Positions 25,600 through 37,434 of a stretch of 64,000 nucleotides of DNA are shown one piece after another (the stretch's first letter is position 1; each line of letters begins with the position of its first letter). Below the pieces are notes generated by a model. It had not been told where the DNA came from, did not search any database, and was given only the letters and a program-made list of their open reading frames with translations. The stretch lies in the NCBI GenBank assembly GCA_028023455.1, contig JAQFVV010012573.1:186001-250000 (forward strand), read 5' to 3'. The translations under genes and the position numbers were made by a program. The DNA is from Epiperipatus broadwayi (lineage: Eukaryota; Onychophora; Udeonychophora; Euonychophora; Peripatidae).

Positions 25600-28040
25600 A
25601 ACTTACATATTTTGATTCCAAGAGCATTGAACCATGCTTACATATAACAGAGTTAAGACAGCCTTGCACTATATACAATGGTAAGCTATGGGCCTTGTGT
25701 TTATCGTGAGAGTAGCTTGAAATCCCACCCACACTGAGTTTAGCCATTGGAAATTTTGAACTAACTTTGATCAGAATTTATATCTGATAGGATTTTAAAG
25801 AAAATGTTGATAACATAGGTATATAGACATAATTTAAATAGTTATTACATAATTGAACTTGAAACTACATATTACTATATTTTGCACACATATATATGTG
25901 AACTAAATTGGATACTGATTGTTAAATTATTTAAAATAAACACTAAAAAAATTTTGTACAAGCATATATGTGTGATGTCAATTATTTCGTGTTATATGTT
26001 TTTACATCATTGGCAAACACTAAACAATAACTTAAATGATGACAAACTAATCATGGTAACAAATAAAGATCAAGAGCTACACTAAACTATCCAAAATAAG
26101 AATGAGGTAATAAAGCGTAATTTAACTTCAGGAATCGATAATCGCGATACACGAATAAACACATGGAAAATAAGGTTGCTATGAAAGGTCAACTTGGAAA
26201 AAAAAACAAGCGTTTTAGTTCAACATGGAAACTGTCATTTGAAATTTTTTTTATTTAATTTTGTAAAACAAATTTGTCACAGGATTTAGAAAAACAAACT
26301 AGAGACTTTGCAGATAAACAAATTATGCAGATAAAATTAAGCAGTTGGTGAATTTTCAAGAAGTTGTTTCACATTTCTAAAGAAACCTGTAAAATACGAT
26401 ATATATATAGCTAATACGATAGACGTTAAAACAAGTGCATTTTATCGCATTTAAAAAAAAATTTTTTTTATTTCAAGCTGTATCTGAATTTAAATTTAAT
26501 ATAGAAGGAGACAGCACAATGTGGTCTTGCTAGAGCAATTGATTGTTGTTGGGGAGAATGTTAATCGCATAACCAAGGGAATTATATAGCCATATCTCTA
26601 TATTTATAGCATCTGATGCACTTACTTCATACAGCATGGAATATTTAAGAGAATAATGGAAGAAATCCAGAGTCCATCGAAGCAGATTTATCCACGGCAC
26701 GTTACACAACAGCAATGGTGAACAATTCATGCTATGGAGAGAGGGGTACATGCAGGTTGTATGAACTATAAAATGAGAACTTTAATGATTGAAAAGGCTT
26801 GATAATCGATTCCTGAAATATATACATACTTTTTTATTATGTTACGCGTTACATTTTTCTTGCAAATGTATTATTATTTTTGATTTTATTTATTATTTCA
26901 TTCTTATCTTGTGGAAATGTTTATTATTAAGATTTAACATTTTGGGAGAATTCAATTTAACAGAACGCGAAGAGAGCGGGGGGGATTCAGTTTCCCACCC
27001 TAAGCGCTTTATCATTGTTCGTGACCATATACTTGAAATTTGGAGGTAAGAATTTATTATTATTATTTCTTTTTGACACTAACGACACACAAGAAAGCAA
27101 AGTTGCATTATGTATTATTTGTTTTACTAATGTTAGTTACTTAAGTATTTCTGTATAAATGATTAACTTTCTGAATATATCTGCTATGCTATCATATTAA
27201 ATAGCGTTTCTTTATTATTATGTGATAAATGATGGGGGGGGGGGAGTCTCCAGGCAGGTTAAGTCATTACAACTTGAGCCATGAGTCTAATCAATGTTGA
27301 TGTTAAATATTAAATTAATTCTAGTTAGTTTGTTATGTGGATAATAAAGTCAATATTATGATTTTAATTAGAAATGTTTGCAACATGAGTATCTATCATG
27401 TGAATTAAGAATTGGTAACTTCAGAAATCACTAATATGATAGATGCTCATTACAGGCATTTAAACTGTAAATATGTATGTATAATCTCATATCCATTTGT
27501 AAATATTTTTAATATCTCTTTAATTTATTCAAATTCATTTACTGTTCACATACTTTACTTTTATAAATAAATGTTGAAATTTTGTTGAATAGATAAAGTC
27601 TCTCTAATTTATTGAATAAGCCTTTGCATTCACCTATAAAGCCAACACCATACCTATATATACACGCATATACATATATTATTATATTATCTCTATAATG
27701 GAAAGTTCTTAGGTAAGGGTCATTTATGAATGCTAACCTGGGTAAGATGATTTGACCATGAGTATTCGTAACTACATCCCTGTTAAAAGAATCGAACGCA
27801 AATTCTTCCCGAGTTCGAATACTGAGGCAACGGATACAAAAAAGAGTGGTGAGATGTGGATGAACTGGCTTAAGTTACATGTAAATTTGTTAGATAAGTC
27901 TTAGGCTAGTCTATTGAAGATAGATGTAATCATGAGTCATGCACATCATCGCGTCGTCTACAGCATCTTACATGAAGACCCTAGGTCCGGCAGTAGTCAG
28001 ATGCGACCTTCTCTTGCCATGTCATCAACCGGACCATTAC
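25600..28040. other. Unclassified DNA replacing the gypsy RT region
   Basis: Lies between gag/protease-like and RNase H/integrase remnants of the gypsy element, where RT is expected. I find no RT motif on either strand. Two GC-richer islands (about 26520-26765 and 27720-28040) match nothing else in the window. It is probably an insertion accompanied by deletion of pol. Confidence 0.4.
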
Positions 28041-28179
28041 ATTATATTCTACAGTCACATCTACTTTCCCTAATATTATCATACTATTATCACTGGCATT
28101 TTTCACCCTTATACTAGTTCACATTAATATGGGGGGAGAGGATCATACAATTTTCTGTTACTCTATTTCAGTTTTTAAC

Positions 28180-28700
28180 TGCCATCATTGACAAGCCTCC
28201 CCGCTATCCATTTCCATTGTTACTTTTTTTATTTAATAACTAAACCATTAATATAAATTCATCACAATTCCTCATCTGAATATTATTATATCACACTTTT
28301 GCTTATTTCTCTTGGAAAAAATTGATGAGCCACTATGCCGTCCGTCTGTCCCCCCCCTAAAGCTATATGTTCTTTCCAAATGACATATTTCACCAAAGGC
28401 CCTTCAATGTTCGTTATTAAATTTACATTTCCATGCCATGTAGTCCTTCTTCACACAACAATAATAGACAACTTTTTTCATCTTACCAGGTTGATTTTGG
28501 TTTTCAGTTTTTCTTATAAATGCACTACCTACATTATTACTAAAGTTCTGTAACCCCTTTGATTAGTCGAATACTATTTCATGGATTACTCCCTTTTTAA
28601 TCGCTTCCTTGCAAGTTAAATCTCTTGAAGCCAGTAACTACTGCCTCATCCTATCATCAGGTATCCTCTAAGTAATTGTTGTTCGAGCAAAGTACAACTT
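28180..28700 (-). pseudogene. Gypsy gag C-terminus and protease-like remnant
   Basis: Minus-strand reading shows LLASRDLTCKEAIKK near 28650-28600, a typical end of the gag capsid. It is followed near 28470-28390 by two decayed zinc-knuckle motifs (YYCCVKKDYMAWKCKF and a partner with CHLERTY in which cysteines are lost). Near 28217-28194 comes MEMDSGEA, resembling the D(S/T)G active site of the aspartic protease. Stops separate the pieces. Confidence 0.6.
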
Positions 28701-29277
28701 TGAATAAGCTCCCTCAATGCTTGGTTGCAATCACATAATCATTCCCCTTTATTTTGTTATCGATTTCTAAAAAGTAGTCCTGCTACATGCTTCGAGGGCT
28801 AGGGACTGAAATAATTTAGTTTTGCAATTATTACTGCAATGTACGCCAACTTCTCTGGATCTTCATGATAGCAAAGACAATTTGAGATTTCAATTATTTA
28901 TTGCCTGGTGTAACATAGCAACGTGGCAACTTTAATGAGATCACTAACAGTTCCATTAAAAAAAGTTTCTCGATCCTCTTTAGATAAATTGGCTAATCAA
29001 AAAGGCTATTAACCTTAAATTAGTTTATTGTTACTTTCAGCACGTTATTTTAATACCCTAATTTACATTAATAATTAATAAGTAAAAAGAAATTTGTTTA
29101 CATAATTACGTAAGTAACTTTCCAATAGGCTGAGTCATCAAGCCAGTTTTAATATACAGGATTTAAATATATTAATGACTACAGAGTTCTAGCTATCAAT
29201 CGAATTCTATCACTGACTACTACAATTCAAACAGCCACTACAAGTACTGCAAATAAGAAAATTAAGTAATCAAAACT

Positions 29278-29937
29278 TGATGTTATTTGTCAACAAGTTA
29301 ATAATAACAAAATTAAATTAACAACACTTCATACATAACAACATAATAAATAATAACACTAACAGATTAGTATTAAAAGTCACAAATACATGGCTATGGA
29401 GAATCATAATAAGGTCTGTGTGACCTGTAAATGCCCCTAGGTTCACTTTTGAACGTTCAGTGGTGAAATTCACTGAATACATCCATAGATCTCTCTTGAA
29501 TCCTTGGCTATGCAGTTTTCTTGGTTACAACATGATCAATTCCATTAATATGAATGTGTGTGTGGCACCAGTAATTCTTCTTGTAGATGAGCTTTTATTC
29601 TTTTTCAGTTCAATCCAGGTAGCAACACTAGAGTTATGGAATGTTCTAGATCACTAATTACTATTAATGCTATTCTATATCTGTAACAGGAACCAATGTT
29701 TAATGGATCAGTTTAATTAATCTCTATCCTAATCTATTCTTTCAGTCACAAATATTTCCTACAATAAAAACATTATCAAAAATATTTCTATTTAATTAAA
29801 GCATGTATACCTTTCTTTATATTTTTTGCTTTCACAATAATTCAGTTAATTTATTTATTTCACAATTATTTCAAATTTAGCACAATTTATTTTATTTTTA
29901 AATATAGCACATTATTTACATTATTCTAAATATAGCA
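29278..29937 (-). repeat. Gypsy 5' LTR
   Basis: The upstream LTR of the minus-strand gypsy element, paired with 23664-24275. It carries an additional stretch near 29520-29570 absent from the partner. The LTRs are clearly diverged, so the insertion is old. The primer-binding site just below 29278 was not recognised. Confidence 0.75.
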
Positions 29938-30019
29938 CAGTCAAAATAACTGCCAATAAAAAGGCATTCTGAAAAGTGCATATTGAGGAATATTTTTTTT
30001 TTTAGTAATTTCATTCAAG

Positions 30020-30725
30020 TTTGATTTCCATTTCTGAAGTCAGTTAATATTTTAAAATGATTTGCAAGTTGTACTTTGAATTCATTGAAGTGTCTCTGAG
30101 ATTTAGATAACAACTACTAATATTATTTTTCTTAATAATTGTTATTTTTCTAGCTTTACATTGATCACTTCTTATGTTGAATCTGTTAAGACTATTATAG
30201 TCCTGAAATATATATTTTCTGTTAGTCAAAATAAAAAAGAATATTGCTGTATCTTCATTTAAATTCTTCCATATTTTTTTTTCATTTACTATTTTTCTCA
30301 AAAAAGAAATTCATAATATACAATCTTTCTTTTCTTATTCTGCAAATTCCATAAATTAGTATCATCTCTTATTTATCTCCATAATCAAGTTTCCCACAGA
30401 AATTTCATATTTAGATTATTTTGTAATGCTAGCATTAGAAAGTATTTCATGATAATTTCAAAATGATGTTTACTTTGAACATTTCTATTACTATACAAAA
30501 ACTTTCTATTTTTTCACCAAAATGAGAACTTAGTGGAGAATAAATCCAAATTAACTGCATTTGATATTTTCTATACCGATGAAGAATTAATCTTGTCATT
30601 ATATTTGATATACTATCAATAACCAAAATGTTGTTTTTCCATCTTTTATTTATAATGAATCCTATTCTATTTGTGCACTTTTCTTTAAGTGTCACAAAAT
30701 TTGACAATATCCATTTATTATTAGA
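30020..30725 (-). mobile_element. RTE LINE fragment, endonuclease region
   Basis: On the minus strand, 30707-30447 encodes RIGFIINKRWKNNILVIDSI and later YQMQLIWIYSPLSSHFGEK, matching the SGVGFIINKKWKNN and QMQIIQVYAPTTSHSDE blocks of the reference LINE. The region 30240-30060 encodes ILTNRKYIFQDYNSLNRFN, matching the linker. The frame changes between them. It is a 5' and middle fragment without a 3' end. Confidence 0.85.
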
Positions 30726-31300
30726 CTGTTTTCAACTCATACAGTCTCTCTTTATTTGAAAGTGATCAATAGTTATAAGTAGATAAATAAAGGTATTCTC
30801 GAAAAGCAAACCTAATAGAATAATGCTAATTATTGATTTCAAATTATGTCAGCATAATACAGCTTTACTCTGGGATGCATATTTATCATTGTAGAGCGAA
30901 AAAAACAAATGATAACTGTTAAAATATAAGATAGAAAATTTGATATACCAATCATTGTGTTTTTCTTTAAAAGTAATTAAGTTATTATTCTTTCTAATAT
31001 AAACTTACATTTAATTTTTTTATATTTTATAGTTAATGATGTTTTATTTTGTTTCTTACATAAAATTTGTTATAAATTATTCACCAAAACAAAGCTATAT
31101 TAAATATTATCTTCCAACAGCAATATTATGTAACTTTGTTTGTCATATGCTTCCAAGAGCAGATCTCGTCATTCTATTCTGGAGCCATATATTGTAAGTT
31201 TGAGTAAAATTAATGATATAGTGCTTTAAGCTACTGATTATTCAAGCTTTCATAATTTATGGTTCTAAAACAGGAAGAAGAAATAAGCTCTTTATATATA

Positions 31301-32133
31301 CGTGGGGGGGACGGGACCAAAATAATCAGAATCGTTCTCTAGTTTGCGTGCCTGTTGGAATATATGCTTCACCTGCTATATATTTCTTATAGGGACACTT
31401 CTGCGTCAATCTGCCAAATTATATCACCATTTGAAATCATGGAACCACGTAGCACATTGTTTTGTAAAGTGCATTTTCGTCAATTTTTTTTTATAATGAC
31501 TTTTTTAAAAAGTTCAACAATGTGGAATTCTGTTTTCGTTTACAGAAAACGACAAGGAAAAAAGTTGTAATGCTTGAAATAGATTACAAGAAAGTTGATC
31601 TCATAAAAACACAAGTTTATGAGTGGTTTAAATGAAATGGTAAATTTATCATTTCTTGCAAATTTGTTTCATAACAATCACATTTTATCTGCAATTTCTG
31701 AAACCTATGCATATGTTAAAATGTAAACATCTTATTTTGTGACAAAAAAAAAAAAAGAGTACAAACTTCAATCCCACAGAGTGTGATCTCTCAATGCCTT
31801 GAGAGTGAAATACTTTTTAATTAAATTGAGCATGATCCAGCTTATCTATCAGCCATATTTGCCCGATCTCACTTCTTGCAATATTTCTTTCTTCTCTCAA
31901 ATGAAAAAATGTCTCTTTTTTGCAGACTTAGAAGTGGTGGAAAAAATGACAGAGATGTTAAAAGGCATCACTTTGCAAGTACTTCCAGACTATTTTGAAA
32001 AATGAAAAACATGTTTAGACTGGTGTAATGCATCAAATGGATAGTTATTTGAAAGAGATTAAATTTATGACCCTTAAAAATAAATAAACGCTTTTTTATT
32101 ATAACATTCTGGTTATTTTGGGGGAACCCTGTG
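31301..32133 (+). mobile_element. Tc1/mariner element, internally deleted
   Basis: Bounded by TA on both sides (31299-31300 and 32134-32135). The terminal inverted repeats share CCAAAATAAYCAGAATSG: left end at 31317-31334, right end inverted at about 32103-32119. At 833 bp it is shorter than typical 1.3-kb mariners. The coding region is in the plus direction and broken. Confidence 0.85.
31355..32095 (+). pseudogene. Mariner transposase remnant
   Basis: N-terminal traces include KTQVYEWFK, the second helix-turn-helix word. The C-terminal part (31799-32005 and following) reads YQPYLPDLTSCNISFF, then VLPDYFEKWK and CIDW-like CLDWCNASNG after a stop. In mariners the PYSPDLAPCD word carries the third catalytic aspartate; here that residue is asparagine (SCN). 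With the missing middle domain and several stops the enzyme is inactive. Confidence 0.85.
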
Positions 32134-32135
32134 TA

Positions 32136-32472
32136 TATATCGATCACATTTTATATAATTAATTCTAAATTACAACTAAATCTCAAATTAGTATTGTAAC
32201 CATACTAGATCTTCCTTATCCTTTTTTGGTCGATTTTATTTCCTGATGAGCATATTGCAGGAAAGAAATAAAGATTGGCATTACCCAATGTTTACATCAC
32301 CCCCCTCCCTACAACCATATTTCCTGCTCATCAGAGGGTGTAGCTTTAAAGAGACTGGAACATCTAGAAATTTATCTGTTTGGTTTCCTAAACGGTGCCA
32401 CTAGAGTCCCAGCTTACTACAACCTTACTCACCTAGATCTAGTTATTCCGGACATAGCTCAGGAAACATGAG
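32136..32472. other. Unassigned intronic stretch
   Basis: No gene. Contains an imperfect inverted pair TTTCCTGATGAGCA / TGCTCATCAGAGG around a C-rich loop (about 32240-32340). It might be part of an old LTR, but there is no partner in the window. Confidence 0.3.
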
Positions 32473-32745
32473 ATTCCCATGAACAAGTACACTGAATTAT
32501 ATGTGATGTGAAATGAAACTGACAAAATAGATCAGTTTTATTTAACTAATAGTGTTTTGGATAGTAAGTCCTTCCAAAAAAGTTCATCGACAGTATATAT
32601 TCCCGTGAACAAGTACACTGAATTATGTGTGATGTGAAATGAAACTGACAAAATAGATTAGTTTTATTATTATAATAAGAATTTATTTAACTAATAGTGT
32701 TTTGGGTAGTAAGTCCTTCCAAAAAAGTTCATTGACCGTTTATAT
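32473..32745. repeat. Tandem duplication, ~126-bp period
   Basis: Two consecutive copies start with ATTCCC(A/G)TGAACAAGTAC at 32473 and 32599 and run through TAGTAAGTCCTTCC and AAAAAAGTTCAT. The second contains a small extra AT-rich insertion near 32660-32685. Confidence 0.85.
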
Positions 32746-32911
32746 TTTGGCAGCTTACATGACCATGTATACATCATGGATATTTTTCTTCACACTCCAT
32801 AAGTAGAAATAGTCCTTCTTGTTTAATATTCCATCATGTTCATATATAAGTCATTACTCGTCATAGACATGTCTCTCAATTCCATATGGCAGTGTACTCC
32901 TTGGCTAGCTT

Positions 32912-33720
32912 GATTTCTAATTCGGGTATATAGATGTACAATTAATCCATGTATATAGAAGAGGCTTTCATTAATTTGTGTATCTAGACATATATTATAT
33001 AGAAGCAGATAGAGGCCTTTCTAATTAAATCAGGTCTGTAGACATATATTATATCCATGTAGAGGAATTTCTCAATTAATGAGGGTATGTAGATGTATAT
33101 TATGTAGAAGCATTTCTAATTAATTCAGGTATATAGACATATTATATAGAAGCGTTTCTAGTTCATTTAGGTATGTAGTCATATATTATATAGAAGCAGA
33201 TAAAGGCATTTCTAATTAATTAGGATCTGTAGATGTATATTACATCCATGTGTATAGAAGACTTCTCAATTAATTTGGGTATGTAGAGATATATTATGTA
33301 GAACCATTTCTAATTTATTCAGGTATGTAGACATATATTATATAGAAGCAAATAGAAGCCTTTCTAATTAATTCAGGTCTATAGACGTATATTATATCCA
33401 TGTGTGTAGAAGAATTCTCAATTAATTTGGGTATGTAGACGTACATTCGGGTATGTAAATGTATATTTGGTAGAAGCATTTCTAATTAATTCAGTTACGT
33501 ATAGAAGCATTTCTAGTTCATTCAGGTATGTAGACATAAATTATATAGAAGCAGATAAAGGCATTTCTAATTAATTCGGATCTGTTGACGTTTATTACAT
33601 CCATGTGTATAGAGGACTTCTCAATTAATTCAGGTATGTAGACATATATTATGTAGAAACATTTCTAATTCATTCAGGTATGTAGACATATATTATATAG
33701 AAGCAGATAAAGGCATTTAT
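32912..33720. repeat. Minisatellite, nested ~60 and ~120-bp periods
   Basis: Repeated words GTAGACATATATTATAT, AGAAGCAGATA, GGCATTTCTAATTAATT and CAGGTATGTAG recur in order across about 0.8 kb. Units alternate between long and short forms, including versions with ATCCATGTGTATAGAAG. The array fades after 33720. Confidence 0.85.
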
Positions 33721-33740
33721 AAAGAAGCAATAGAAGCATG

Positions 33741-35509
33741 TTCAATTATTAGATGGATGCAGGTTTAAGTCATGAATAAAAAGTATTTTTAGTTTATATA
33801 TATGTAGAAACATATTATATAGATGCAGGTTTGAGACTCATATATTTAATCCAGGTAGATAAAATTATTAACTCTTCCTTGGTTAACATGATCCGTTTAC
33901 AGAATATACATATATCAGGGTAGGTTTATTTTAAATCAATTCCGATGACATATTGTCTTTTCCAGGTTAGCAGAAACACATATATAATTTTATAAAAGTA
34001 AACGATATTTCTATAATTACTAATTCCATTTTGAATATAATGTAAATTTCACATATATACGTTTGTAGCAATAAAGAAAAATCAGTTATCAATTTTTATA
34101 ATAATAGTTTAGGTTTTCTTTTTCTTAAATCAAACTAAACAAAGTCAGTATTTGTTTGACAGGTACTTGATTAATTAATTATCAAACGTTTCTTTTTTAA
34201 ATTTAAACTATAGAATCATTCTTTTTCTTTTATTTTATAAATCCAGGTAACATTATTTTGCTTGTTTTATTTTAAAATCACAAATATACGCACATATTTA
34301 AATCAGGGAATGACTATTTTAAATTAATTCTTATGACATGCATATAAAAATTTGACACGTATTTATTAGAGCTTATCTTCAAGTCAATATTCATAAAAAT
34401 CAGTATATGTAATTATAATAATTAAACTATTACGTTTTCATTTTATCGTTTCAATAATCATAATGGCAATTATATTATTTCTTAATATTTCGATCATAAA
34501 TACACTTTTCATTTTATATTTTCCAGAATATTTCAAATATTATTTAAAATCCTTACCTCGTAATTTATCTGTAGTGATCCTCCATTACTGGAAAATCTTG
34601 CATTAAAGGGGGTTTCTTTTAAGGCTAAATGGTATATACAATTACTGTCGATGCTCATCTAGGCATCCTCATGATGCAGAAGGAGAGAGGGCTATTCTTT
34701 CTAACTAGACATGTTAGGTTTACTGGATAGAGGAGCTGCTTCCTCATTGTACAGCTTGATGGTTACTTTTAGTTCATTTTCACCGCGATAATACTGGATT
34801 CTGGCCACTCTTTGCGATGTACCAGCTAGGTACTATTGCAGATTTGCTATGACATGGCTTTAACTATTAATTTACAGCAAGTCCAACTCTTAATTGTACT
34901 TTGTAACCGATGTTCACTCATGTAACTACTTTACTGCTCTTTTTATACCTCCTGCTGCTCTTATCACCAATTCTTCGGATCGATCTCGCCTGGCTTCATG
35001 CTGATCTTATTGGTGATGATGATTTTTCTTTGAGGACCATGTGTTCATTCGCCTTGGTTATTGGGCAGTTCTCTTTTGAGCGGGAACAGATTTTATAACT
35101 AGGAATTTTTCATTTAATTAATCTCTTATCTGCCCACATGTTTTTCAAACAAAAAATTTATTAACTTTCATTGCCGTGGGCAAGAAAGTGTCGCTATCTT
35201 ACAGCTTTTCTACTCCGTAACTTGAAAACATTCAGCTCTATAAAATATATTTTAAACTGCAAGTTTTCCAAATATTTGAGGATTTATTTAATTTTTAACT
35301 GGAAATTATGAATTTTAATGGTAAAGATTTATATTTTCTTTATTAAATTGTAGATTTTAAAATATTGATTTTTCCTTCTTAAATTTAAACATTTTGGTTT
35401 TATAAAGTAGCTGAAACACTATTATATAAACCACTGTCAACTATTTATATTTTCTTTTTTAAATTTCATTAATTGAAACGTGTCAGATTTTATTTTAATT
35501 TATACTACT
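33741..35509. other. Non-coding, with a GC-richer island at 34550-35100
   Basis: The first 0.8 kb is AT-rich. Bases 34550-35100 are compositionally distinct and hold a short open frame (34910-35098) without recognisable homology. An old LTR or regulatory island is possible, but nothing specific supports either. Confidence 0.3.
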
Positions 35510-35513
35510 TTAA

Positions 35514-37371
35514 CCCTTTGAGACCGAAGCGCCCCTGCGAGCCCCGGAACAAAAATTTAGACTTTCAACTGAGTTTGCGCGGAAACGGTAAGTATTACAC
35601 TTACAGTTCTCAGATCATTCGGGATCGGCCATTTTGTTACGGTTAAAATGAGCTATAACTTTTCTTTTTACGATAAAATTTGGATTTTTTATGAAAGTTT
35701 TTGTAAAATACACTTTTTAATTTTTTTATTTTTCTTTTGTTTTTTAGATTTAATGTCCGTAAATATGATTCACGGTCCATTGAACTTGTTTTTCAGTGTA
35801 ATAATTACGTTCAATTACATGAGGGCTTTTATAAGCTCTCTTAGTAGAAACAAATTTTTTAGTAAAAAAAAGGTTAAAGCTTAAAAATAAATACAAAACT
35901 TTATATCAAAAATGTATACGGATTACTGTGGGATTTATATATAATAATAATGCCTTTTGATGCCTTCATAATTGGATTCTAATTTGAAAATAATGCTAGC
36001 ATGTAGACAGGATTCTGTGAGTACTCCTTTTATTATTATTTTTTTATTATTAATTATTGTTTTCTATAATTAAATATCATTAAAATAATATATATATATA
36101 TGATACAATTCAGGTGAAATAATATAAAAATATTTATTTTAATATTTTTCTGACCTAGTTCTAGAACTCTCTTTTTATAAAAACGATCAACTTTTAGATA
36201 AAAAGCACATTTGAAAATTGAGAATCTTTTACCTCAATTTGTTTTATGACCTATTTTTTATTACTTTTTTTTATATATAGATATAATATATATACGATAT
36301 AATACACGTGAAATAATATAAAAACGTTTTTTGAATTATTTTTCTCACCTAGTTTATAACTCTTTATTATATATATACACACATACAAAACAATATATAT
36401 ATATATATACAATAGAATTATATATATATATATGCAAAAAAGAATATATATACAATAGAATTTGATATATACATATAGAAAACAATATATATATATATGA
36501 TAGAATTTTAGACAATACATTTGAATAATATAAAAACAGGCACATCCACACTCATCATATACAGAGACATCCACTCTCATATTTCATCTCCCACACACAT
36601 ATATAATCAGAGCTCATAATAAATTTGTTTGTTTTGATATTTATTGATTTTTCTTGTTCATTTTATCTTGGAGAAATTTTTGCTTGATATTTATTTTTTG
36701 AGTACATTTTATTTAGTTGAAAAGAATACATATTTTAGATCACACACCATTCCATTTTTCACTAATATAATATAATAAAAGTAATATATAATAATATTAT
36801 ACTATACTATACATTACTATATAATTTACTAAAGTCCTCAACATCTTGTAAATTATTTCTGTTATTTTTTTCCCCATTAAAAACCAAACATATTTCTAAC
36901 AGATATCTGCACGCAAGGATAACCAAACATTTCTAGCATATACTCTGTTATAAAAGTAGAACATGTAGGGTGTCTAGTAAAAATGGAACTTACCATTCAC
37001 ACTGTTTTTGTAATTTTTGCATAGAAAAATTATCTCAGGTAAGACATATTATATATCATTTTTTTCAGCATTTTGAGACGCATATGATGAAGCTGTCTAT
37101 GAAATTGTAATTTTAAGTTATACCTTTCAAAATTGAGAATTTGTCAACCAATGTAAAAATAAATATGTTTAAAAATATAAAAAAATCTCCTTTTTTTTTT
37201 TTTTTTTGGTAAAGACTATTTTATCAGCTTTATTACATTCTTTCATATTTGCACTTTCTAAAAATGTATATATATATTTATATTTATTGTAATAAATTAG
37301 AAATTTCATTTAAAATTATATGTCCTGTAATTTTTTTTGACATTCAAAATGGCCGTCGAGGTCCCTAAGGG
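35514..37371. mobile_element. piggyBac-like non-autonomous element (TTAA)
   Basis: Flanked by TTAA at 35510-35513 and 37372-37375. Immediately inside are inverted ends CCCTTTGAGACC on the left and CCCTTAGGGACC (complement) on the right. A subterminal CGGCCATTTTG occurs inverted near both ends (about 35626 and 37346). A TTAA duplication with CCC termini is typical of piggyBac-type elements. There is no transposase; the interior is AT-rich with a TATATATG microsatellite at 36250-36490. The tyrosine-rich open frames there are repeat read-through. Confidence 0.8.
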
Positions 37372-37434
37372 TTAAATGGGGGGGGTGACTTTGGTAACAT
37401 ATATACGTGAAATAATGTGTACGTTTCCATATTT

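Larger units (their letters stand above)
23664..29937 (-). mobile_element. Ty3/gypsy LTR retrotransposon, degenerate, RT region lost
   Basis: Two diverged LTRs, each starting TGATGTTATTTG on the plus strand, flank about 5.0 kb. On the minus strand the internal part shows, in the expected order, a gag region with zinc knuckles, a protease-like site, the RNase H/integrase junction and integrase. No reverse transcriptase can be recognised; its place (about 25600-28040) holds unrelated AT-rich DNA. A SINE sits in the integrase. The reading frames are full of stops, so the copy is defective. I could not match a target duplication at the outer ends. Confidence 0.8.

Noticed and set aside
32912-33720. 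CRISPR-like spaced repeats.
   Set aside because: Units vary in length and sequence, the supposed spacers are themselves repeated, no cas genes exist and the DNA is animal. It is an ordinary minisatellite.
36251-36580. Two overlapping tyrosine/isoleucine-rich minus-strand frames.
   Set aside because: They are read-through of a TATATATA microsatellite inside the piggyBac-like element.
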